Origin: Echinicola rosea
GTDB taxonomy: Bacteria; Bacteroidota; Bacteroidia; Cytophagales; Cyclobacteriaceae
Length of the DNA: 64,000 nucleotides
Assembly (NCBI RefSeq): GCF_005281475.1
Contig: NZ_CP040106.1
Location: 3,996,501 to 4,060,500, forward strand
Direction of reading: 5' to 3'
Program-made: the position numbers and the translations under genes
In this document: piece by piece, positions 57,561-64,000 of the stretch
How the letters are laid out: every line of letters starts with the position of its first letter
Numbering within the stretch: position 1 is the first letter of the stretch
The notes under the pieces: generated by a model
The model's database searches: none
What the model was told of the DNA's origin: nothing
The model's input: the letters and a program-made list of their open reading frames with translations, nothing else

Positions 57561-59312
57561 ATGATCATGAAAAAACCAATTTTAATAATAAGTGTGTTTC
57601 TCAGCCTGTTCCTACTGCATGGTTGCAGCGAGGAGTTTTTGGACGAAAAACCTTACGGTGCTATCAATCAATCCCTACTTAACAACGAAGAAGGTGTAAA
57701 TAGCTTATTAATTTCTGCTTACGCCATGTTGGATGGATATGCCGCAGGTGAAAACCCAAGCGGTAACCAAGGAGAAGCATCGGTCATGAACTGGATATGG
57801 GGGGATGTTCCATCTGATGACATGCACCGTGGTGACCAAACTGGAGGATGGAATCAAATCAATGACGTAGAACGATATGAAGTCCGCTCGGACAATGAGT
57901 GGCTAAACGGTGCCTGGGGCGTAAATTACGAAGCCATATCCAGGGCCAATGATGCCCTTTTGGCGCTCTATGATTCGGAAGACATTCCTGAAAACAGGTA
58001 TAAACAACTGGAAGCAGAGGCTAAATTCCTAAGGGCTTGGTTTCATTTTCAGCTGAGAATGGTATTTGAACGTATCCCATATATCGTGGAAGGGGTGGAT
58101 GCCACCCAAGTCAAAAACGACGTGGAAGTATGGGACCAGATAGAAGGCGACCTTCAATTTGCCATAGATAATCTAACCCCTGAACCAAGTGATATCGGTA
58201 GGGCATCCATGTGGGCCGCCATGGCCTTTAAAGCTCGAGTCCACCTTTTTCAACAGGAATTTACTGAAGCAAAGCCTCTATTGGATGATATCATCATCGA
58301 TGGGCCATTCCAATTGGAGTCACATTTTTACAATAATTTTGACGAAGAAAAACAAAACAATGGAGAGAGTATTTTTGAAATTCAATATTCGGTAAATGAC
58401 GGAGCAGGCGTGGCCAATTCCGGTATTGACCACCAAACGCTTTACCCTCGCGGCCCGGATGTAGGTCTTTGTTGTGCGTACAGTGCTCCATCATTTGATC
58501 TCTTCAACGCGTTCAAGGTAGATGAAAACGGCCTGCCTCTTTTGGATGAATTCCAAGAAGGGCTTTTGATAGAGGATTATGGAATATTAACCACCGAATC
58601 CTTCACGCCAACCGAACATCTTTTGGATCCTCGAGTGGACTGGACAATTGGAAGACGGGGAATCCCGTTCCTTGACTGGGGACCAATGAGTGGTAGTGAC
58701 TGGATGCTTGACCAACTGAACATGGGACCATTTCTTAATAAGAAAATCATGTGGTACAAAAGAAACAGGGGAGAAATATCCACCGAATCCAGCTACTGGG
58801 CCTCTGGTGTAAACGGGAACAACTTCCGGGTACTGCGGCTTGGGCACGTCCTGCTATGGAGAGCAGAGGTAGCAGTGGAGGAAAACGACCTAAGTACGGC
58901 CTTGTCTTTAGTTAATCTCATCCGGAACCGGGCGGCCGATGATATGGTAATGGGAAAAGTACTCAACGATTCATTTGGACCTAACGATCAAATCGAAATC
59001 GATGAGACCCAACCTGCCGCAAATTACAAACTGGAGCCATACCCTTCTTTTCCAAGTCAAGAATATGCACGTAAAGCAGTCAGACATGAAATCCGGATGG
59101 AGTTTGCTTTAGAAGGAATGCGTTACTTTGACCTAAGAAGATGGGGTATCGCGGAAGAAACCCTAAACTCTTACCTCGACAGCGAACTTGATGGCGGAAG
59201 GTTACCGTGGCTAAATGGAGCCAATTACGGTACTGAAGATGATTACTGGCCTATCCCCCAAGTCCAGTTGGACCTTCAAAATGGCATTTTGCAACAGGAT
59301 CCGGATCATTAA
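57561..59312 (+). CDS. SusD/RagB-family glycan-binding lipoprotein
   Basis: 583 residues; the ATG at 57567 is an alternative start. Lipobox LHGC with Cys22, then SEEFLDEKPYG, the standard RagB/SusD start. SusD features include LEAEAKFLRAWFHFQLRMVFERIPYI near 155, LRLGHVLLWRAEVAVEE near 415 and VRHEIRMEFALEGMRYFDLRRWG near 510. Surface-anchored partner of the preceding SusC. Terminator follows at 59332, so this is the last gene of the pair's operon. Confidence 0.96.
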   Translation: MIMKKPILIISVFLSLFLLHGCSEEFLDEKPYGAINQSLLNNEEGVNSLLISAYAMLDGYAAGENPSGNQGEASVMNWIWGDVPSDDMHRGDQTGGWNQINDVERYEVRSDNEWLNGAWGVNYEAISRANDALLALYDSEDIPENRYKQLEAEAKFLRAWFHFQLRMVFERIPYIVEGVDATQVKNDVEVWDQIEGDLQFAIDNLTPEPSDIGRASMWAAMAFKARVHLFQQEFTEAKPLLDDIIIDGPFQLESHFYNNFDEEKQNNGESIFEIQYSVNDGAGVANSGIDHQTLYPRGPDVGLCCAYSAPSFDLFNAFKVDENGLPLLDEFQEGLLIEDYGILTTESFTPTEHLLDPRVDWTIGRRGIPFLDWGPMSGSDWMLDQLNMGPFLNKKIMWYKRNRGEISTESSYWASGVNGNNFRVLRLGHVLLWRAEVAVEENDLSTALSLVNLIRNRAADDMVMGKVLNDSFGPNDQIEIDETQPAANYKLEPYPSFPSQEYARKAVRHEIRMEFALEGMRYFDLRRWGIAEETLNSYLDSELDGGRLPWLNGANYGTEDDYWPIPQVQLDLQNGILQQDPDH

Positions 59313-59331
59313 TCCGAGAAAATTATAAGAA

Positions 59332-59375
59332 AAGCCAAGAACGGAAGGTCTTCCGTTCTTGGCTTCATTTTTTTT
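59332..59375 (+). terminator. Intrinsic terminator after the second susCD
   Basis: Perfect 15-bp stem AAGCCAAGAACGGAA (59332-59346) with its complement at 59351-59365 and a GGTC loop, then CATTTTTTTTAAA. Begins 20 bp after the susD stop. Confidence 0.93.
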
Positions 59376-59438
59376 AAACTGATAATCCTCATATGCCTTT
59401 AATTCACTTTTAATAAACCTTGATTAATTTTTAGCTGA

Positions 59439-59633
59439 TCAATAGGTATAGCTACTATTGCCCTCGATCAAGTCCACTTTATTGATGTAATTGGTGATGG
59501 TGCAGAACGCATTATCGGACCTAGTGGCAATCCGCTGCTCATTGGTATTCAACAGCCCCATGTCCGTGTCCATATTCAACCATTGGAGTGAACTGCTGAG
59601 CCGGCCGTCCAAATAGGTCTTGGTTACTGTAAA
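59439..59633 (-). pseudogene. Orphan 3' coding remnant, unrecognised
   Basis: 64-codon open stretch without a start codon, ending in TGA. It reads YLDGRLSSSLQWLNMDTDMG, then LLNTNEQRIATRSDNAF and NYINKVDLIEGNSSYTY. Amino-acid and codon choice look like real protein, and it lies in the same frame as 59772-60140 upstream on this strand, so both could be pieces of one decayed gene. I do not recognise the family. Confidence 0.35.
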
Positions 59634-59771
59634 TTAGTGTGAAAAGGAACTACTGTCTTTAGCTTTGCCTTCACACAGTCAACAAAATAATTCAGTGACC
59701 AATGGTGGCTTAGGCTAGAGTAAATTTTGAAACCCGAATGTGCATATTTTGAATATACTCAGCTTGAAGAA

Positions 59772-60140
59772 TCAATCGCACGATTGTTCTATACACCATT
59801 GATGTTGTATTTTTAAAGGTTGTCCCGCAAAAACCTTCCACCAAGAGGTGGGATTGAGCTCTATCCCTGATCCCGGCACGATAGATTTTCCGGATCCCAC
59901 ATTAGCGTAAATGCGCTTGAGGCAGGTGTCATGATAGATGGTGTTTACCCTACTTACAAGGTTTTTAATATCACTGTAAAAGACCGTGGGATAAACATAA
60001 TTATCACCAAAATCCTTGACCAGCATGCTGTCTGAAAGGGAGTACAATGGCTGGTTGACAGCTCTAATGGATTCGCCTCGGTTTGATCTACTACGCCACA
60101 TTTTATGCCTGATTGGGCCATTTTTTACCCAATCAGGCAT
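59772..60140 (-). pseudogene. Possible decayed or hypothetical ORF
   Basis: 122 codons. The middle and end (SMLVKDFGDNYVYPTVFYSD, then ELNPTSWWKVFAGQP) look protein-like, but the first 30 residues overlap the arm of the 60100-60145 hairpin and look random. No family recognised. Either a small hypothetical gene starting at an internal ATG near 60029, or a fragment of the same lost gene as 59439-59633. Confidence 0.3.
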
Positions 60141-60145
60141 AAAAT
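60100..60145. repeat. 18-bp perfect inverted repeat
   Basis: ATTTTATGCCTGATTGGG (60100-60117) and its exact complement CCCAATCAGGCATAAAAT (60128-60145) with a T-rich 10-nt loop. No T-run follows on either strand. About 100 bp beyond the AraC stop; could be a terminator variant or the end of a lost mobile element. Confidence 0.75.
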
Positions 60146-60247
60146 TAAAAGTGTTAAAACCATCTTATTCATTGAAGTGCTTATTTCATGTAAAACAACT
60201 CAACGTTAGATGGATTTTACGGAAAAAACCATCCAGGAATGGTTGCA

Positions 60248-61051
60248 TTATCCCACCGCCCTTGACCGATAGCCCAAAGGAGTTAGGGTGGTTTGCCCTT
60301 TAAAGAATTTCACAAAGTTGGAAGAATCTGTGAAGTTGAGTTCAAACGCAATTTCGGAGACGTTCCTGTTGGTATGCGTTAATAAATTTTTTGCTTCAAT
60401 AAGTATTCTTTCCTTGATCACTTCCCTTGCAGTAGCGTTTACGGCACTTTTACAAATCTCATTGAGTTTCTTGACCGAAAGATGGAGCATATCGGCATAT
60501 GGCTCTACATTTTTGATTTCTGTAAAATGCTCATTGAGCAATTGTTTGAATGCGGCAAACTCCTTGGTAATCCTTGGAGCGTTGATTTTATTTCTTTTGG
60601 CAAAAGGACTGCTTTTGATGATCACCAAGTTTAGGTAAGCGGTGAGAAAATCCAAATCATTATTTCCCTTAAACGCTGTGAAAAACGTATCCAATAAGTG
60701 AAAAAAAACGCTATCAACCGCAATGTTGAATTGCTTTGGGAATTCAAACAGGCAACTTTGTGCCTTGGGGTAAAGAGAGAGAACCTCTTCTTTGAACAGG
60801 ATAACGTAACCTTCCGGAATTTTGGAAAAATCCCAACAGTGGACCTGCCCTGGCATAAGGTAAAAACCCGTTGGTGGAACAACTTCATAAGTATCGTCAC
60901 CGATGGTGTGTAATCCAGCTCCCTTGGAAAGAAAGATCAATTCATGATATCCCGAGTGTTTATGTGGTTTAGTTGGTTTGATAACGGGCTTCATACGTGA
61001 AACCTTTAATATCAGTTCATCTTCTAACTTTTTCTTTAAACCAATTTCCAT
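60248..61051 (-). CDS. AraC-family transcriptional regulator
   Basis: 267 residues from the ATG at 61051 (the frame continues 3 codons upstream to a TTG). Cupin-like N-domain (HKHSGYHELIFLSKGAGLHTIGDD, LMPGQVHCWDF) and C-terminal AraC HTH pair (about 165-265; YADMLHLSVKKLNEICKSAVN and VSEIAFELNFTDSSNFVKFFKGQTTLTPLGYR). Minus strand, 78 bp after the sulfatase gene, probably the same transcript. Likely a sugar-responsive regulator of this end of the locus. Confidence 0.93.
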   Translation of the reverse strand: MEIGLKKKLEDELILKVSRMKPVIKPTKPHKHSGYHELIFLSKGAGLHTIGDDTYEVVPPTGFYLMPGQVHCWDFSKIPEGYVILFKEEVLSLYPKAQSCLFEFPKQFNIAVDSVFFHLLDTFFTAFKGNNDLDFLTAYLNLVIIKSSPFAKRNKINAPRITKEFAAFKQLLNEHFTEIKNVEPYADMLHLSVKKLNEICKSAVNATAREVIKERILIEAKNLLTHTNRNVSEIAFELNFTDSSNFVKFFKGQTTLTPLGYRSRAVG

Positions 61052-61128
61052 GTATATCAAATTATTTATCCGACGAAAGGTAAGGGGTGGTCACCCACGA
61101 TGCACTTATTTTGAATTTTTCAGTGGTC

Positions 61129-62694
61129 TTACTTTAAGTCCAGCGCTCCACTAGTCACACTATTTTCTCCTACCAGTCTTTCATAATCCTCTTTAAGTTC
61201 TCTCAATTTTTTCTCGTTCGATCTCGCTAAGTTGTTTTTTTGACCAATATCATTCTTAAGGTTATAAAGCTGATAATCATTATAGTTCCCCAATTCGATA
61301 TTTACTTGCATGTTTTTCGCAGGGCCTTGATAAGGGGGGATCAACAGCCAGTCTTTCTTCCGGAGTGCTGTTCTCGAGGTTGCTTCCAATACAAGGGATT
61401 GACGACCATAAGACGACTTGCCCATAAACACATCCATCATGGCTTCACCATCCTTGGTCATTTCATCACCTCCCAAAAAGCTGGACAAAGAATTGAGAAT
61501 ATCCATTTGGCTTACTAGTGCATCAGAAACCATTGGTTCGATTTTTCCATTCCAGTACGTAAAGAAAGGTACACGGGTTCCCGCTTCGAACAGGGAATAT
61601 TTGCCACCGCGGAGGGGGCCTGCAGGAGTATGATCACCGAGCTTTTCTACTGCGTCATCGTAATAACCGTCATTCAGCACGGGGCCATTGTCGCTCGAAA
61701 ATATGATCAGCGTATTATCCAGCACACCTTCATTTTCCAATGTTTCCACAAACTGTCCAATACACCAATCAGCTTCCAAGATCACATCCCCCCTGGGTCC
61801 CAATCCCGATTTTCCGGCAAACCTTGGGTGGGGAGTGCGAGGGACATGTGGCTGCTGAAGGGCATAATAGAGAAAGAAAGGCTCGTCTTTATGCGTTTTT
61901 ACATAGGCAGTGGCTTTTTCCAAGAAGTGATCGGCCATTTCTTCATCCTTCCATTTGGCAGCTTCACCTCCTTTCATATAACCGATTCGGGGAATGCCAT
62001 TTACAATCGAATTGTTATGTCCATGATGCCATTTCATTTTTAGCATATCGGGATTCTCCTTCCCTGTTGGTTCACCAGGAAAGTTGTTTTTATAATCCAC
62101 TTGAATGGGATCATTGGGATCAAGATTGGCCACCTTTCCATTTTCGATATACACCGTTGGCACCCTATCCTGAGTAGCCGCCATGATATAGCTATAGTCA
62201 AAACCCACTTCATTTGGCCCTGGACTAATCGGTTCATTCCAGTTCACATCACCTTCTCCCAAGCCCAAATGCCATTTGCCGACAATACCGGTATGGTAGC
62301 CGAGGCTGTTAAGCATCTTGGGTATGGTGAGTTGGTCTGTTCCTATTAGCAAGGGAGCTGTACCGGGCAATATTCTTGCATTCTTATTTCTCCAAGGATA
62401 AGATCCGGTAAGTAGCCCATAACGGCTCGGCGTACACGTAGCGGAAGTAGCATAACCATTGGTAAAGCGCACACCACCATTTGCGAGCTTATCCATATTG
62501 GGTGTGCTTAGGGCAGTGGCTCCATAAGCACTCATATCACCATATCCAAGATCATCCATATAGATGATCACTACATTGGGCTTCTGGCGGTCGTCCGCTT
62601 TATTGGATTCGGCGAGCCCTTTTGATTCTTTGCCGGAGCAGCTTACAAGTTGTGTCAATATGAGTACACCAACTGCTATTATATTATATTTCAT
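61129..62694 (-). CDS. Formylglycine-dependent sulfatase, lipoprotein
   Basis: 521 residues. Lipobox QLVSC with Cys19 then SGKESK. Metal-binding D47-D48 (IYMDDLGYGD), signature C87-T-P-S-R with LLTG, IVGKWHLGLGEGD, IFSSDNGP and PLRGGKYSLFEAGTRVP. Active-site set complete. It is of the arylsulfatase-A-like type and differs from the soluble sulfatase at 49259 (C-G-P-S-R). Anchored in periplasm or on the surface; likely works on sulfated galactan. A TGTCTAG element lies 144 bp upstream. Confidence 0.94.
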   Translation of the reverse strand: MKYNIIAVGVLILTQLVSCSGKESKGLAESNKADDRQKPNVVIIYMDDLGYGDMSAYGATALSTPNMDKLANGGVRFTNGYATSATCTPSRYGLLTGSYPWRNKNARILPGTAPLLIGTDQLTIPKMLNSLGYHTGIVGKWHLGLGEGDVNWNEPISPGPNEVGFDYSYIMAATQDRVPTVYIENGKVANLDPNDPIQVDYKNNFPGEPTGKENPDMLKMKWHHGHNNSIVNGIPRIGYMKGGEAAKWKDEEMADHFLEKATAYVKTHKDEPFFLYYALQQPHVPRTPHPRFAGKSGLGPRGDVILEADWCIGQFVETLENEGVLDNTLIIFSSDNGPVLNDGYYDDAVEKLGDHTPAGPLRGGKYSLFEAGTRVPFFTYWNGKIEPMVSDALVSQMDILNSLSSFLGGDEMTKDGEAMMDVFMGKSSYGRQSLVLEATSRTALRKKDWLLIPPYQGPAKNMQVNIELGNYNDYQLYNLKNDIGQKNNLARSNEKKLRELKEDYERLVGENSVTSGALDLK

Positions 62695-62965
62695 ACTTAT
62701 TATGATTGTAGGTTTTTAGATCGATTAAACCCGAAATATGCATTAGCCTATCTACGCCACGCACAGGTATTACTGCCTGATCCACCGTGGAGGACCAAAT
62801 CAGTCGCTACGCTGCTGTTTACTATTCTATCTGGCCGCTAGACAGGTTCACCATCCGCCCTTTTGGCGGATGCCTCAATCTCCAAACGACCTGATTTATT
62901 CCCGTTTCAACCCTTCCCAATAGCTATCGGAACAGGCGATAACAATTCCTAATGCATAAAACGGG
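62695..62965. other. Intergenic region with hairpin and TGTCTAG element
   Basis: 271 bp between the second Zn-dehydrogenase stop and the sulfatase start. Hairpin CATCCGCC/GGCGGATG at 62852-62872 and, on the minus strand, TGTCTAG at 62838-62844. More GC-rich than other spacers and perhaps a degenerate copy of the palindromic element at 40794-40883. Confidence 0.4.
62852..62872. repeat. Short GC-rich hairpin
   Basis: CATCCGCC and GGCGGATG, 8-bp arms with a CTTTT loop. May terminate the dehydrogenase transcript weakly or belong to an extragenic palindrome family. Confidence 0.5.
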
Positions 62966-63976
62966 TTAAAGTGTTACCATTGCTTTGATGACCTTATTGG
63001 CGGGATCCAGCCAGCTGGCAAAATCCTCCTTTACTTGATCAAAGCCTACTCGATGGGTGATATAAGATTCCGCTTTCACCTTTTGTTCTTTCAGGGCTTT
63101 CAGTACCGTATCAAAATCTTCCCTAGTGGCATTTCTGCTGCTCATCAGTGTGGACTCACGTTTGTGAAATTCAGGATGGTTGATCTCAATCGGACCTTTT
63201 TGAAGACCTACAAGTACATACCTGCCACCATGAGCCATGAGACCGAAGCCATTATGGATGGCTATCGAGCTACCCGTGGCATCAATGACCGCTTCAGCAA
63301 AATTCCCTCCGGTAATTTTCTCGATCTCCTTCCTGAAATCACCTTTGGCATTGACGGTATATTCCACCCCAAAGGTTTCACGACAAAAAGCCAACCTGTC
63401 CTCGTTGATATCCATGGCAATCACCTTCCCTCCTGCTATCCGGGCAAATTCCATAACACCCAATCCAATAGGTCCTGCTCCCATCACCACCACAAACTCG
63501 CCTGGTTTCACGTCTGCTCTTCTTACTCCATGTGCACCGATGGCCAATGGTTCTGCCAAAGCCAACTGGTCCAAACTAAGTCCACCCCCTTTTACCAAAG
63601 CTGAAGGGGGTACCGAAATGTATTCTTTCATCCCACCATCCTCATGGACACCAAATACACTGATGCTGGCGCAGCAATTTGGCTTCTGAGCGAGACACGC
63701 TACGCATTGGCCGCAGTTAAAGTAAGGAATGATCGTAACCAGGTCCCCAACAGAACAACCCTCTGCTCCCCCTGTTTCTATGAGCTCACCTGACAGCTCA
63801 TGTCCCAGTACCCTTGGGTAACTGAAATAGGGCTGGGTACCTTCATAAGCATGGAGGTCTGTACCACATATGCCGATACGTTTGATCTTGATCAGTGCCT
63901 TTCCTGGGCTTGGAGCAGGTTTCTCTCCCTCTATATACTCAAAATGCCCCGGTTCCTTACAGGTCAATATTTTCAT
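62966..63976 (-). CDS. Zinc-binding alcohol dehydrogenase (sugar/sugar-acid dehydrogenase type)
   Basis: 336 residues, medium-chain dehydrogenase. Catalytic zinc C37 (GICGTD) and H59-E60 (GHELSG), structural zinc C88, C91, C94 and C102 (NCGQCVACLAQKPNCC), Rossmann motif GAGPIGLG. Related to L-galactonate 5-dehydrogenase and threonine/sorbitol dehydrogenases. Unlike the dehydrogenase at 37830-38849 it keeps the structural zinc. Likely acts on a galactose- or anhydrogalactose-derived acid; unproven. Starts 24 bp from the window edge. Confidence 0.9.
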   Translation of the reverse strand: MKILTCKEPGHFEYIEGEKPAPSPGKALIKIKRIGICGTDLHAYEGTQPYFSYPRVLGHELSGELIETGGAEGCSVGDLVTIIPYFNCGQCVACLAQKPNCCASISVFGVHEDGGMKEYISVPPSALVKGGGLSLDQLALAEPLAIGAHGVRRADVKPGEFVVVMGAGPIGLGVMEFARIAGGKVIAMDINEDRLAFCRETFGVEYTVNAKGDFRKEIEKITGGNFAEAVIDATGSSIAIHNGFGLMAHGGRYVLVGLQKGPIEINHPEFHKRESTLMSSRNATREDFDTVLKALKEQKVKAESYITHRVGFDQVKEDFASWLDPANKVIKAMVTL

Positions 63977-64000
63977 TGTTATATATTTTTTATTGTTGTA

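Larger units (their letters stand above)
59376..60247. other. Gene-poor region with decayed coding sequence
   Basis: About 870 bp with no intact gene. It contains two minus-strand open stretches in the same frame (59439-59633 and 59772-60140, separate entries) and a large hairpin at 60100-60145. The look is of a degraded insertion between the SusCD operon and the AraC gene. Confidence 0.5.

Overview
The window reads as chromosome of a marine, polysaccharide-degrading member of the Bacteroidota, probably Cytophagia/Cyclobacteriaceae (an Echinicola- or Cyclobacterium-like organism; the genus is inference). The basis is two SusC/SusD pairs, many CarboxypepD_reg-type TonB receptors, DUF4270, DUF4374, DUF2141 and DUF3526 proteins, LytS/LytTR regulation, lipoproteins with acidic residues after the lipid cysteine, AT-rich leaders without Shine-Dalgarno sites, and two GH117 enzymes of red-algal galactan breakdown. 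No rRNA, tRNA, CRISPR array or intact insertion sequence was seen.

Layout. (1) 1-2356: the 3' end of a SusC gene and its SusD partner, closed by a strong terminator. (2) 2638-20186: an iron/metallophore region. On the minus strand an ABC ATPase, a siderophore-type TonB receptor, two DUF3526 permeases and a second TonB protein form one tight operon, preceded by a separate siderophore receptor. On the plus strand an ECF sigma factor, a very short FecR-like anti-sigma, a TonB receptor, a DUF4374 lipoprotein and a PepSY membrane protein resemble the XusABC xenosiderophore system of Bacteroides. (3) 20924-31600: a RadC/JAB gene and a decayed second copy 10 kb away, a KatG with a lipoprotein signal, a four-gene operon (DUF4270, kelch, LytS, LytTR), a beta-barrel protein, a DUF2141 protein and an exported intradiol dioxygenase. 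(4) 32270-40161: a seven-gene minus-strand operon for 3,6-anhydro-L-galactose (AHG): GH117, Zn-dehydrogenase, SDR, aldehyde dehydrogenase, enolase-superfamily cycloisomerase, aldose epimerase and RhaT-type permease. (5) 41004-48225: a four-gene operon of proteins best known from Planctomycetes (PSCyt1-DUF1549-LamG-DUF1553, DUF1501, NHL propeller, DUF2231-cytochrome c-LRR) with a divergent AraC regulator. (6) 49259-63976: a second GH117 plus sulfatase, a TPR-TM-LuxR regulator, a complete SusC/SusD pair, another AraC regulator, a second sulfatase and a second Zn-dehydrogenase.

How it works together. Blocks 4 to 6 look like one polysaccharide utilization region for agar/porphyran-type galactan. 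SusCD imports oligosaccharide, sulfatases remove sulfate, and GH117 enzymes release AHG from non-reducing ends. The 33-40 kb operon then oxidises and isomerises AHG toward 2-keto-3-deoxy sugars. Endo-agarases, KDG kinase and KDPG aldolase are not in the window and must lie elsewhere. The best candidates for undescribed biology are the cytochrome/DUF1501/DUF1553 operon inside this region, the ABC-exporter/TonB operon, the sigma/mini-FecR/Xus-like locus, the lipoprotein KatG, and a short motif (core TGTCTAG) upstream of several of the galactan operons.
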